A stretch of 64,000 nt of DNA from Paralithodes platypus (taxonomy: Eukaryota; Arthropoda; Malacostraca; Decapoda; Lithodidae): positions 40,376,399 through 40,440,398 of the forward strand of contig CM064572.1 of NCBI GenBank assembly GCA_032716605.1. The letters are read 5' to 3'. Shown here piece by piece: positions 32,377 through 44,964 of this stretch. The first letter of the stretch is position 1. Each line of letters begins with the position of its first letter. The notes beneath the pieces were generated by a model. That model was not told the DNA's origin and did not search any database. It saw only the letters and a program-made list of their open reading frames with translations. The position numbers and the translations under genes are program-made.

Positions 32377-33167
32377 GCATGGAAACAATTGCGCATAGCT
32401 CGCGAACCAATAACGCTATATTATTTTTGTTTTCACCATTAGAAAGAGCATAATTTTCCGATGACGGTGATATAAACAGTTATATACGTATCCGATCAAA
32501 TAAACCAATGCCGAGGTGGGGAACAGCTCGGAACCCGGCTAGCATTGGCGGAAAAGAGACGGGTGAAGCGTAAATATTCGCATTTTGGCTCTTCATTTCA
32601 AATATTCATAGCGCAAAAAGTATTTGTCCTAGGAACTTCTAGTTTGTTTTATACTCATCAGCATTATTTGCCGTATTCATACAGCTTAAATTTAAAACCA
32701 TACACTTCGTAGCAACGAAGTTAATCGAAAATGTTATAAACCATATCTATTTTTTTCTTTTTCGGTCACTGCATGGAAACAATTGCGCATAGCTCGCGAA
32801 CCAATTACGCTATATTATTTTTGTTTTCACCATTGGAAAGAGCACAATTTTTCGATTCTGGTGATATATACAGTTATATACGTATCCGAGCAAATAATGC
32901 AACCACGAGGTGGGGAACAGCTCGGAACCCGGCTAGCATCGCCGGAACAGAGATGGGTGAAGCATAAATATTTGCATTTTGGCTCTTCATTTCAAATATT
33001 CATAGCGCAAAAAGTATTTGTCCTAGGAACTTCTAGTTTGTTTTATACTCATCAGCATTATGTGCCGTATTCATACAGCCTAAATTTAAAACCATACACT
33101 TGGTAGCAACGAAATAAATCGAAAATGTTATAAACCATATCAATTAAAAAAAATAAAATCGGTCACT
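32377..33167. repeat. Tandem duplication, unit 394 bp
   Basis: Copies 32377-32770 and 32771-33167 run from GCATGGAAACAATTGCGCAT to TCGGTCACT. A third, strongly diverged start follows at 33168. Non-coding. Confidence 0.85.
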
Positions 33168-33560
33168 GCTTGAGAACTATTGAAGATAAACAATTTCTGT
33201 TTTCAGATTTGGAAAGAGGAGAAAAAATACTATTATTTGAGCAAAACTAAATATATGGTCATCACTCACAATTTAGAGCTAGGATGGTGTGAAGACAATT
33301 GCATGGGAAATAATTGTATTCCGGACTCATTTACACTTTCATATTTCGATTTATTTACATTTTTTTTTTTTTTTATCATGTACTATAAATATTCCTCTTT
33401 CCATTGACATATGCTACATCACAATAAAAAGCATTCTGGTGGATGAAAATACAGAAAAACACAAGGCTTCGAAAACTCGCCCAGCCTGATATTTCATGGC
33501 AAAATAGAGAATGTCTTACCATAAGTTAGATAATTAAGTTGCTGGATGCGGGAGGGTTAA

Positions 33561-34014
33561 AATTCCACATCTTGAAAACTACGCCGATTATCAAAGCCAT
33601 GCTTGCGTAGTTGGGTGAGGCTCGCGATTCCAAACGTTTTGATATCAAAAGAATATAAATGGGTGGAATAGGTTGGCCGCAGCATTGAAAACTGTCTATT
33701 CTTAAATGACTTTAAAACCGCATTCGCTACCCACACAAAGTTTACCGTCTACAGTCTATAGGCTTCTACGCATCCCCCAGTTTTGCTTAATAACATAATC
33801 TCTTTATTATTCAGATCTATTATTTGTTTTGTATTTAACTCTCTCAAAACAGTTCGAGTCCCTACGAATTCCAGCAATTATTTAGCCAACCTACCTATAC
33901 ATACCTACCCTACCAAATAATAATGATAATTCAAATTTATTTTTGGTGAATGACAGAGTATTGGCTAAGGTTTTTAACAATTCCTCCCTTTGCCAAATAC
34001 TTTGTTTAATAACT
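33561..34014 (+). repeat. R2 copy B, right half
   Basis: Continues copy A from AATTCCACATCTTGAAAACTAC to TTTGTTTAATAAC. It then joins the truncated BEL/Pao element, so 34014 marks the repeat terminus or an element junction. Confidence 0.8.
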
Positions 34015-34550
34015 CTGCGATAATTTAGCAGAGACACCACGAGTAATGCAGTCACTTGGATTCTCTTTGGTAGACACATACCGGAACTGTGCGGTTGGGA
34101 GCAGGGTATGAATTTCGTCGACACGGTTGGTGACGTACATTGGTAGCTTCTTTCGGCTATGTAACCAGTAGAGCGTAATTTGGCTGTCACTCCATATAAC
34201 TGTCTCGGAAATATTTAGCAAATGTTTAAAAGTTTCCTCTATAAAGTGAACGAGTCTAGCAGCCAACAGAACTGCAGTCAGCTCTAATTTTGGGATGGAA
34301 AGGGATTTGATCGGGGCGACTTTCGCCTTCGTCATGACTAGACGGCTGCCACTTGTGTCAACAAACTATATGGCGGTGCCGTACGCGACCTTGCTAGCGT
34401 CTGAGAAGGCATGAATGGAAACAGGATGGTCCATGATAACTCTCCGAGGAAAATTAAAACCCTTACAGAGACGAAGATCCGAAATAATGTCTTCCCACTC
34501 CTGAACCAGATCGCCAGTCAAAACCTCATCCCAACCTAATTTTATCCTCC
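34015..34550 (-). pseudogene. BEL/Pao RNase H region, truncated
   Basis: Minus strand: IHAFSDASKVAYGTAI, an in-frame TAG at about 34366, then MTKAKVAPIKSLSIPKLELT, VIWSDSQITLYWLHS and RYVSTKENPSDCITRG. The RNase H acidic positions are present, but the frame is broken and ends at the R2 junction. Confidence 0.85.
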
Positions 34551-34554
34551 ATAA

Positions 34555-35841
34555 TTACTGAAGGAATAATCTTGATTTGATCGACACCAGTAGAACTATC
34601 CCCAAGGGGTCAAAAAGTTTAGCCGTCATACTCAAGCAAATCCATTTTTTAATCTGCAAATAATGCGCGTACTGAACGCCGAATGAGAGGGTATCGGTGT
34701 CCGTTTCCCAAAACAACCCTAGCACTCTAACATGTTCCTGCTGTACAGCCGCCACACCATCCCGCTGCAGTACAGTCCGCAAAACAAAATTATTTGTCGC
34801 CCATTCACGCAAATGTAGATGGGCATCATTCATAATTTCTCGGCCTACACCATAGGTATCAATCAGGAAATCTTCTTCATTACCTGTACCCAGTAAATGG
34901 TCGATGTATAGCCCTGACCGAATCTGATGAATAACCTGCGGATCTGCACTGACATTCGACAAATGTTTTAAAATGGTGGCGTTTAAAAGAAATTGGGAAC
35001 ACGTCGTGCCAAATAAAACTGCCCGGAACCGGTAACATATGAGGGGGGAATCTAGCTGCCTTGGAAATTTAGGCCACATAAACCGCGTATAGTCCTGGTC
35101 GTCTTCATGGAGTCTTAACATCAGAAATGCCTTCTCAATATCAGACACCCAGGCATACTTATCAAGTCTAAACCGGAGCAAAACCTGCGCTAAGTCTGGT
35201 ACCAGTGAAGGTCCAGTATGCAGGCAGTCATTAAGATTAGGCTGACGATCACTCATCCTGGCGGAACAGTCGAAGACGATACGCACTAGCGTAGTTTTGC
35301 TCTCCTTGACTACTCCATGATGAGCCAAGTAATGTCCGGTATCTGATATATCAAAAGGCACCTCTTCTATAAAACCCCGGGACACCTGCTCCTTTATGAC
35401 TTTTGAGTATTCCTTGCAAAACTCAGGCTCTTTGATGAATCTTCTCTGAAGACTCCGAAGACGGCCTATGGCCAAACCCTTGTTAGTTGGCAGCTGATCC
35501 TTGTAATTGTTCCAGGGCAGTCTCACTTTATACTGTTGGCTGTCGGGATCGTAGGTAACGGTATCCTCATACGACGATAGTGCTTGACGCTCAACCTGTG
35601 AGTATTCCTTAGGGGTTATCCCGATGTGATCTAATTCCCACAAAACGTTTAAGTCATTTTTGCATGGTGGAATATTACCAGTGGACATGTATTCGTCCAT
35701 TGGGTTTACTGCTACTTTCAATACAGTAATTACTTCTGTGCTGGAGCTGGTAGGCTGTGCCACATATGAACCACTTATGGCGTACCCGTACTTGGTAGGA
35801 AGCAGAATTAGGCTACCTGACCTTTTATACCCAGATCGCAC
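34555..35841 (-). pseudogene. BEL/Pao reverse transcriptase
   Basis: 428 codons covering the protease-RT linker (LPTKYGYAISGSY; VLKVAVNPMDEY), the RT fingers and palm (YAWVSDIEKAFLMLRLHEDD; YRFRAVLFGTTCSQFLLNATI) and the connection (FDPLGIVLLVSIKSRLFLQ). The catalytic box reads YIDH, against YVDN in the first element. A frameshift near 34550 separates it from the RNase H part. Confidence 0.9.
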
Positions 35842-36854
35842 TATATTGTAGTAGTGATCCGCACCGATGAGCAGCTCCAGCTGATCTGTGATCTTGTGTG
35901 AGGATCGGCTAATTTTATGCCTTTACTTTGTAAACTAACCAGTTTAGACTTTAGGTTAAGTTCACCTTTATGTTCTGGCAATTCATCAACCACTATTGCA
36001 TCTAGATGATGAAATTTACCTCTGTGTTTGTATTGCAGTGCCACAACATTATATTCCCTAGCGGCTTTTTTTCCGGTAAATCCGTGAAGACATAACTCCT
36101 CAGTTCCTTTAGAAATATAGGAAAGGGAGGATAGAACAGAAGACTTCACAAAGGTCCTCTGAGAACATTGGTCAAGTAGCGATCTGATTTTAACACAATT
36201 ATTATCCTTACCCTTTACCGGCAGCTGTACGGTGGGCAAGATTACTGTATTTTTACCTGTGGCAACGGACATTGTAGTTGAAGTAGCAGCAGTATGCTCT
36301 CTCTTGGTGTTATCCTCCGCTGGTCTACTTTCCTTCCCTTGTTTTTCTGTACACAGGGAATGAAAGTGTTTGCCCTTACAAAACTTGCAGCTTCTTATGT
36401 TAGGATTAGTACAACCCGAATGGCCATGCTCTTTTGACAAGCACCCAGTGCAGAGACGTAGTTGACGGGCTCTGTTAACTTTAAGAGGCCCTGTCTTATA
36501 CTTCATACACTTGTACCATAAATGATTGGTGCCACTACACAGAACACAGTTGAATTTCCTGTACTCACTTTGGGCGGTAAATGTTGCCGTAGCCATGGGT
36601 GTACCCCCTACTCTGTCTTGACCCGCCATATTGTACACTTCAGCCTGGAAGCAATGGGTGAATTTCTTATAATCCAGGCTCGAGTCTCCCATTTCCCGTT
36701 TTATGGTTTCTTTTAGTGGTGATGGTAATTTATTGACAAGAGTCACCACACAAAATTCCTCCAAACAAATACCATGGCTAATGATTGACCTCATCACACT
36801 CTCTGTATTGGCATAGAAGTCCTTCAGGTCAGCTGTTTGGTGTTTGGGTGACAC
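35841..36854 (-). pseudogene. BEL/Pao gag C-terminus, zinc knuckles and protease region
   Basis: 337 codons: the end of DUF1759 (LKDFYANTESVMRSI), zinc knuckles (CVLCSGTNHLWYKCMKY; CKFCKGKHFHSLC), then the DUF1758 protease-like domain with LLDQCSQRTFV at the active site. As in the first element, the usual D-S-G is D-Q-C. The frame ends where a shift leads into the RT frame. Confidence 0.88.
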
Positions 36855-36984
36855 TAATTGATTGAATTTGGTAACATAAGCTGCCTTGATTCGATCTGGA
36901 TGCCCATATGTCTCTTGCAGGAGCTCTATTGCTGGGGCATAACTTGCACTTTCGATAATGAATCCTTCGACTAGCTTATGTGCA

Positions 36985-37448
36985 TCACCCAGAAGCTGAT
37001 CGACCCTTTAGATAGGTGAAGCGTTGTATATCTGTGAGGTCGGGATTGTCATGGATGGTACACTTGAACATCTCCCAAAATCCCGACCACAATGTGGCAT
37101 CACCCTCAAATTTTGGAAGAGTAAGATGTGGTAATTTGACTGCGGATTTCTTTGGCTCCTTCTTGACCTCTGGAATCAAGATCCCCTTCAGTGTGGCAAC
37201 GATAATTGTATGCCCTCCATATATAGGGTATCCTCTCTTAACTCCTCGATATACTCGGCGTCCTTCTCGTAAGTGTCGGCCAGGTCCTCCTGTGTGACCT
37301 CATACTTGTCAAGTTGCTTTTGAATACTGAGCAACCTGGCCTCCACCTCCACTCTAGACGCCGAATCAAGGAATTCGTTGATGTCAGAGGTCAAGACCGT
37401 CAAAGAGCCCTTAAGGCCAGCCCGACGCCTTTGTACACTTTTAGCCAT
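36985..37448 (-). pseudogene. BEL/Pao gag N-terminus (two frames)
   Basis: Starts MAKSVQRRRAGLKGS at 37448, a helical N-terminus like that of the first element, then passes by frameshift near 37185 into the DUF1759 start (KLPHLTLPKFEGDATLWSG, DLTDIQRFTYLKG). Another frame change near 36990 follows. An identical copy is at 42863-43326 because of the contig overlap. Confidence 0.85.
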
Positions 37449-38503
37449 GATTATACGGGAAGGAAATTTATTGACGTTAAATCAAACTATCAATGTCCAG
37501 ACCGAATAAGTTGCGGACAACAATACAGTACTCCGAGAAATCATTTAAATCGCGAGCTGAAAATAAAACACCCTCACGAAATGCGGAATAAGAATTGTGC
37601 ACAATGTAGACTAGCAATCTGGAGCCTTTCAATTAACTCCTTACATAATAGTTATGATCTAGATCCAGAAATTACAGAATCATTACACCATAAGTTAAGA
37701 AAAGCCAGGAGGGAAATTTAGTACAATACAGTAGCCTATAGGCCAAAAATCTCTAGATGTAAAAAAAAAAAAGAGGTACCGATTTAAAGTTATAATAATT
37801 TCAAGAATTTTAAGAGAGAGAGAGCCAATAGGATAATTTAATCAGGCTAAACTCAATGGGTACCCAAAAATTTACATTAGGCCTATTAAATTTAATAAAT
37901 GTGAAAATTGTACACAAGAAAAGTTCATATCAAGAAGTCACAAGGAAAAGGTTTTTGAGTTGGATTAACACACACTCAGCCTATCAGCTATCATATTACC
38001 CCGCCTTCAGGGCACACAACGAGAGTAGAATTTAGAAAGATATGTGCATGAATAACCTTTAAATTTGAAAGAAGTTATTTTTCAGTATAATTTTGATCTA
38101 GATTTAAATTATTATACAGTACAGTATGGATGAATTTAATCTAAATGCCGTGCCAATTGTGCAAGATTTTCTAGGGCTAAAGTAGTTTTAATATAATTTA
38201 ATGAGCCCGAAAAAGCATTTAAAGTAGGCTAATTAATGTTTTGAGTACTGTACTGGATCAGATTTATAACTTTTCATTCTGGGTAAAACTCCCGTCGCAG
38301 CCCTGACCTATCCACTAGTTTCCACATCCTGTCCCACTGGTGGTCAGGCACCTGGGGCGGCCAGAGCAAAGAGCGGACGAAAAAAAACCCGACAGCCCCA
38401 TGGGGCCAAAAGACCGGGGCCTGGAGGACGTAGTAGGATTCATGACAAAAACAGGGATAGGCCAGCCCAACTCCAAGCAAGGCAACTACCGACCACCGAA
38501 TAA
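37449..38503. other. Probable leader of the second BEL/Pao element
   Basis: About 1 kb upstream of the gag ATG with no coding frame of note. Neither a clear LTR terminus nor a primer-binding site could be fixed. Confidence 0.4.
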
Positions 38504-38546
38504 CCCCCCCCCCCCCCCCCCCCCACCAAAAAAAGGGGGGGGGGGG
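38504..38546. repeat. C-run / G-run hairpin
   Basis: 21 C, ACC, 7 A, then 12 G: a potential homopolymer hairpin. In the duplicate at 44381-44416 the runs are shorter, as expected for homopolymer length error or slippage. Confidence 0.85.
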
Positions 38547-38607
38547 AACTAGTGAAAGGTTTAAGGACCAATTATATGGTTAATTTAGATAAGTGGACTG
38601 TATATTA

Positions 38608-39095
38608 TTAACACCTATTAGCGGCCTAGGCGGTTTATTTATATGTACCGCCCAGCGGGGTGTTTTTAGCCAAAATAGGGCTGTTTACGTGATCATGTTC
38701 ATGCCTAAATAAGACCCAGAACGTAAAACAAGTATCTATCCCTGAAAGGGCATAAACAGAGCTTTCGAATGACACCATAACGATCCTTTTATGATGGCTA
38801 GTTTTCTTGCAACAACCGTGCAACGCGAGTGCAAAAAGCATGTAATTAGGCACTTTCCCCATACAATTCCGTATATAGCGAGTGAGAGAGCGGGAGGGAG
38901 GAGGTGGGATTCGTGTCAGTAGGTTCGCCGCGGTGGTCTGGAGCAGTCATACGCTCGCTACTCTCCTGCCACCACTTCTCTCACTCTCAGCAACATTACG
39001 TGCTGAAATTGCCACACGACATATGTCGAGCGCCGCCACATAGTCCAGCTTTATTTAAACTCGACTTATGTTGCGCGCCGACAGTTAAGGGTTAA
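38608..39095 (-). mobile_element. TTAA miniature element M1, copy 2
   Basis: TTAA at 38608-38611 and 39092-39095. In reverse orientation it shows the family blocks (AGCTTTCGAATGACACC; CCTGAAAGGGCAT; TTTCATGCC-like ATGTTCATGCCTAAAT). The end CACCTATTAGCGGCC pairs imperfectly with GCGCGCCGACAGTTAAGGG. Length 480 bp. Confidence 0.8.
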
Positions 39096-40429
39096 TTTCG
39101 AAGAAGCATTAACCATATAGAATAATTACCCGTTAGATGAACTCAGCTGGTGATTGGAGGATTGCGGAAAATAGGCTAGATGACTTGAAGTGGTTAGTAA
39201 TGTAAACAAGCGTATGAAAAGAGGCTACAATAGGCTAGGGATAGGCTAGATATTTACGTTAAATTTGTGATAATTAACAAAGATGATAATGTAGTGACTA
39301 TATGGAATATGAGATGAAAGTGAAGCAAAAACACCTGATATATGAAACTTAGGAAGAAGGCTTAGCGTGTGTAGCTGGGACGGAGGTTGGTTGGAGAGTA
39401 TGCGAGCGCGTTGTGTTTGTCTCTGTCGTGACCTACCGCTCACGCGCATAACATATGGAAAATGTATCCCATCTTTTTTACAATGAGATACTTATGAACA
39501 ATCTTGAAAAATACAAATATATATATATATATGGGAATTATAATCCTACAATACTTTCCCATATACAACTACAGAATAATATATTCTACCAAATCATGGA
39601 ACGTTCTACCAAGATTATGGAAGCGTTCAACTTAAGACTACGGAAACATACGTAACGCTACATCAACCCAGATTACGTAACATCGAGACTGTTCATACTA
39701 GTTAGAGTATACTAAGTATGGACAAATGATATGGACCTTTAAAGTTTTGGCAATTGCCTGTGTGACTTACCCTGCCCTTCCTTCCTACCTCCCTCCTCCC
39801 TCATATCTAGCAAATGTATCAACAACCACTCTAGTGAACTTTCGGTATTTAGTTTATTCAGCTTAATACTATTTATCCACATAAAATAGAAACCTATCAC
39901 GATTTTTGTCTAACACAACCATAGACAGTGCTATTATATATTATTTGAACATGATGTTGAATTTAGCAGTTGCTGTTTACCTTGAACAGTAATGACAGAA
40001 CCGAAAGCTTCTCTTGCCGTGTTGTACTCAAAGAAAGCAGGGTTACTTAAGCCGGCCCTTACCGTACTGTTACCAAGTCAGAGATTCAGAGGTAACTTTC
40101 ACAATGCATTATACCCCTAGACAGACACCAATATACCACTAAATCATACAAATATCACTACAAAAAGATAGGAAAATATTATATTAATGTCCTAGGTATT
40201 TGAAATTATGCAAATGAGTAAAATGTATTATGATATAATGATAATGGCATTGATTAATATCTGGCAACAGTGTTGCACTATCATTTTCTGAACGTATGCG
40301 AACTTCGGAGTATTTATCCCATTAATATACACATCTATCACTATTTAAATTTAATACAACCATACACAGTGCTATTACATATTATTTGAACATAATATAG
40401 GATGGTCTTTCCTTTAAACCATTTTCAAT
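39096..40429. other. No recognisable gene
   Basis: AT-rich sequence with an (AT)n tract at 39518-39532. The short frames at 39246-39449 and 39455-39655 have no motifs. Confidence 0.45.
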
Positions 40430-41110
40430 ATCTATTCACGAAAAATATAGGCCTAGCCTAGGCAGCGCTACCGGTAGGTACGAATTTAGCAGTTCGAATT
40501 TTGATTGAGAGTGGGATTAGGCCTAGGCCTAGCCTAGGGCTTAACATAGGATACTGTTTGGGGGTTGGGAATAGGCTCAGGCTGCTTTGGGCCTAATAGG
40601 TAAAAATAGTCAAATCGAGACAATTGCACAGCCAACATAGGCTAGCCTATTTATAGACTACCTTTCATTACTGCAGTTAAGCACAAACTTATTTTACAAT
40701 GGAAAATAATGCATGAGGAGGGCTGGGTAGGCCTATTAGTATTTTGTGAAATAACTTATATTAGGTTAGGCTATAGTATACTTCATTAGGTTATTAGGCC
40801 TATGAGAAAACAGGCCTAGGCCTAGCTTAATTTTATTTCACTGCTCAACATATTTTGTTTTGTTTGCTGTTGAGCTCTGCATATATTCAGGTGGGCTTGG
40901 GTTTTAGTAAAATTGCATTAGGCTAGGCTACATATTTTTACTTCTATTGGAAAGCACAGGCCTACACAATAGTACACATGTTAAAGAATTTAGCCTAGCC
41001 TACCACAATTTAGCCTAGACTGAAGAACAAACAAAAATAGGCTAGGCTAATTGCAGCTAAATAATTTAGCCTAGCCTCCACAATTTAGCCTAGACTGAAA
41101 CAATAAATAA
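40430..41110. repeat. AGGCCTA/TAGCCTA word-rich block
   Basis: Very dense overlapping copies of AGGCCTA, TAGCCTAG and GGCTAGGCTA in both orientations, many overlapping the palindromes AGGCCT and CCTAGG. The same texture is seen at 46310-46990, 48410-48600 and 49360-49560. Non-coding. Confidence 0.7.
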
Positions 41111-42307
41111 AAATAGGCTAATTGCAGTTTTGGTAGGAGTTGTAGATGTGGGCATACCAAAAGCTTTGTTTACATAGCCTAGTCGCACGCTCGCAGTTAG
41201 GCCTACATTCGCTTCTAATTTAACTGCTGGGGTAAACTTGGTAAAGCCACCCTCAATCCGCCGGCCGGTAACAAAACAATTTACCCAACGCCTGGCCGTG
41301 GGATACAATAATGGGTTGAAGGGGCTTTATCCCCCTAGAATTATTGTCATCATCATATATATCACCAGCAGGGGCAAATAACCATAGTCAAATTAGACGT
41401 GAATGTAACTGCGAGCGTGCGACTACGTAAATAAAGGGGACGATAGACCCGCTAACACAACTCTTAACGCATTTTTTCCTAATGTATCAGATTTTGTTAT
41501 ATTTATGACCTCAACAGTTGAAAGATGACAATTTTATGGTTTATTTTATACAAAAACAATTGCTTTGTAACTTAGATACTCATATTTATGCTTATAATTG
41601 CAGTACGAGTGGGTTTTTTCTTTTTATATGTAGGCCTAGGCTAAACAAATTTTAGTTTTTGTTTTATAGGCTAAACTAGGCTGAATTTATGCTAATAAAT
41701 ATTAATTGGAGTAGCAAATCTGTCAAGGAATAGCCTAGATGTGGAAATTTACAGCCAATTTGCTCTAGCCCTTTTTGAGATACAGAGGTTAGAGATCGTT
41801 GGATACAATAATATGTTGAGGGGGTCAATCACCCCCCATGACATATTGTCTATCATCATATATATTGCCAGCAGGGGGCAAATAGCCTAGGCCTAGCCTA
41901 ACTAAAACAAAAATCGCCGTCAAAATAGACGCGAACTTATATTAACTACGGTGATCGACCATTGCCCGCACCGGCCGTCCCCCGGTTATTGTTGAGGTCC
42001 TGAGGAACCGTATGACTTTGACGAGCTCTTCCCTCCGCAGTCTCCGCATCCCATGTATCGTCGTACGGTACCTCTTCCCATCCACATCCTACATCTGGTC
42101 ATCCTACATATGCCTCCTAAGCCTCGCCTCGTCCCGTCTCTGAGCATGTGGATGGGCGTCCCTTTCTGGCTTCAAAGATGGATTCCTTCCGACAGCTCCT
42201 ACTGGATTGTCTGGGGTTGGTTGATAAGGGCACCTCGCTTCAAGACATTGCTCTGGCCCTAGTACCGCGGTTTGTAGGTCTCTGGTTCACCACCTGATGA
42301 CCTGCTA
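41111..42307. repeat. Non-coding DNA with two partial foldback-family copies
   Basis: 41300-41440 and 41795-41960 carry the blocks of the family described at 49.6-51.4 kb: GGATACAATAAT-TGTTGA, CATCATCATATATAT, CCAGCAGGGGCAAATA and TAGACG. 41960-42307 is GC-richer with a short frame (42053-42262) of no known type. Confidence 0.6.
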
Positions 42308-42407
42308 NNNNNNNNNNNNNNNNNNNNNNNNNNNNNNNNNNNNNNNNNNNNNNNNNNNNNNNNNNNNNNNNNNNNNNNNNNNNNNNNNNNNNNNNNNNNN
42401 NNNNNNN
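42308..42407. other. Assembly gap (100 N)
   Basis: Exactly 100 N, the conventional size for a gap of unknown length. The sequence before it ends and the sequence after it begins at the two limits of the same 5775-bp repeat. Confidence 0.99.
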
Positions 42408-43326
42408 GTGCCACTACACAGAACACAGTTGAATTTCCTGTACTCACTTTGGGCGGTAAATGTTGCCGTAGCCATGGGTGGGGCCCTACTCTGTCTTGTC
42501 CCGCCATATTGAACACTTCAGCCTGGAAGCAATGGGGGAATTTCGTATAATCCAGGCTCGGGTCTCCCTTTTCCCGTTTTATGGTTTCTTTTTGTGGTGA
42601 TGGTATCTTATTGACAAGAGTCACCACACAAAATTCCTCCAAACAAATACCATGGCTAATGATTGACCTCATCACACTCTCTGTATTGGCATAGAAGTCC
42701 TTCAGGTCAGCTGTTTGGTGTTTGGGTGACACTAATTGATTGAATTTGGTAACATAAGCTGCCTTGATTCGATCTGGATGCCCATATGTCTCTTGCAGGA
42801 GCTCTATTGCTGGGACATAACTTGCACTTTCGATAATGAATCCTTCGACTAGCTTATGTGCATCACCCAGAAGCTGATCGACCCTTTAGATAGGTGAAGC
42901 GTTGTATATCTGTGAGGTCGGGATTGTCATGGATGGTACACTTGAACATCTCCAAAAATCCCGACCACAATGTGGCATCACCCTCAAATTTTGGAAGAGT
43001 AAGATGTGGTAATTTGACTGCGGATTTCTTTGGCTCCTTCTTGACCTCTGGAATCAAGATCCCCTTCAGTGTGGCAACGATAATTGTATGCCCTCCATAT
43101 ATAGGGTATCCTCTCTTAACTCCTCGATATACTCGGCGTCCTTCTCGTAAGTGTCGGCCAGGTCCTCCTGTGTGACCTCATACTTGTCAAGTTGCTTTTG
43201 AATACTGAGCAACCTGGCCTCCACCTCCACTCTAGACGCCGAATCAAGGAATTCGTTGATGTCAGAGGTCAAGACCGTCAAAGAGCCCTTAAGGCCAGCC
43301 CGACGCCTTTGTACACTTTTAGCCAT
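42408..43326 (-). pseudogene. BEL/Pao gag fragment (duplicate of 36533-37448)
   Basis: Same MAKSVQRRRAGLKGS start at 43326, same DUF1759 pieces, and the zinc-knuckle start interrupted by the gap. The differences near 42408-42620 look like end-of-contig errors. Confidence 0.85.
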
Positions 43327-44476
43327 GATTATACGGGAAGGAAATTTATTGACGTTAAATCAAACTATCAATGTCAGACCGAATAAGTTGCGGACAACAA
43401 TACAGTACTCCGAGAAATCATTTTAAATCGCGAGCTGAAAATAAAACACCCTCACGAAATGCGGAATAAGAATTGTGCACAATGTAGACTAGCAATCTGG
43501 AGCCTTTCAAATTAACTCCTTACATAATAGTTATGATCTAGATCCAGAAATTACAGAATCATTACACCATAAGTTAAGAAAAGCCAGGAGGGAAATTTAG
43601 TACAATACAGTAGCCTATAGGCCAAAAATCTCTAGATGTAAAAAATAAAAGAGGTACCGATTTAAAGTTATAATAATTTCAAGAATTTTAAGAGAGAGAG
43701 CCAATAGGATAATTTAATCAGGCTAAACTCAATGGGTACCCAAAAATTTACATTAGGCCTATTAAATTTAATAAATGTGAAAATTGTACACAAGAAAAGT
43801 TCATATCAAGAAGTCACAAGGAAAAGGTTTTTGAGTTGGATTAACACACACTCAGCCTATCAGCTATCATATTACCCCGCCTTCAGGGCACACAACGAGA
43901 GTAGAATTTAGAAAGATATGTGCATGAATAACCTTTAAATTTGAAAGAAGTTATTTTTCAGTATAATTTTGATCTAGATTTAAATTATTATACAGTACAG
44001 TATGGATGAATTTAATCTAAATGCCGTGCCAATTGTGCAAGATTTTCTAGGGCTAAAGTAGTTTTAATATAATTTAATGAGCCCGAAAAAGCATTTAAAG
44101 TAGGCTAATTAATGTTTTGAGTACTGTACTGGATCAGATTTATAACTTTTCATTCTGGGTAAAACTCCCGTCGCAGCCCTGACCTATCCACTAGTTTCCA
44201 CATCCTGTCCCACTGGTGGTCAGGCACCTGGGGCGGCCAGAGCAAAGAGCGGACGAAAAAAAACCCGACAGCCCCATGGGGCCAAAAGACCGGGGCCTGG
44301 AGGACGTAGTAGGATTCATGACAAAAACAGGGATAGGCCAGCCCAACTCCAAGCAAGGCAACTACCGACCACCGAATAACTCCCCCCCCCCCCCCCAAAA
44401 AAAAAGGGGGGGGGGAACTAGTGAAAGGTTTAAGGACCAATTATATGGTTAATTTAGATAAGTGGACTGTATATTA

Positions 44477-44964
44477 TTAACACCTTATTAGCGGCCTAGG
44501 CGGTTTATTTATATGTACCGCCCAGCGGGGTGTTTTTAGCCAAAATAGGGCTGTTTACGTGATCATGTTCATGCCTAAATAAGACCCAGAACGTAAAACA
44601 AGTATCTATCCCTGAAAGGGCATACACAGAGCTTTCGAATGACACCATAACGATCCTTTTATGATGGCTAGTTTTCTTGCAACAACCGTGCAACGCGAGT
44701 GCAAAAAGCATGTAATTAGGCACTTTCCCCATACAATTCCGTATATAGCGAGTGAGAGAGGGAGGGAGGAGGTGGGATTCGTGTCAGTAGGTTCGCCGCG
44801 GTGGTCTGGAGCAGTCATACGCTCGCTACTCTCCTGCCACCACTTGTCTCTCTCTCTCAGCAACATTACGTGCTGAAATTGCCACACGACATATGTCGAG
44901 CGCCGCCACATAGTCCAGCTTTATTTAACTCGACTTATGTTGCGCGCCGACAGTTAAGGGTTAA
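44477..44964 (-). mobile_element. TTAA miniature element M1 (duplicate of 38608-39095)
   Basis: TTAA at 44477-44480 and 44961-44964. Near-identical to the copy in the first contig end. Confidence 0.8.

Larger units (their letters stand above)
34015..37448 (-). mobile_element. Second BEL/Pao element, truncated, no integrase
   Basis: Minus-strand gag-protease-RT-RNase H remnant, of the same broad family as the 4-9 kb element but clearly diverged. It begins with ATG at 37448 and breaks off at 34015 inside the RNase H/Pao region. Integrase and the 3' LTR are gone. At least three frame changes and one TAG interrupt it. No LTR was identified upstream, up to the contig end. Confidence 0.88.
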
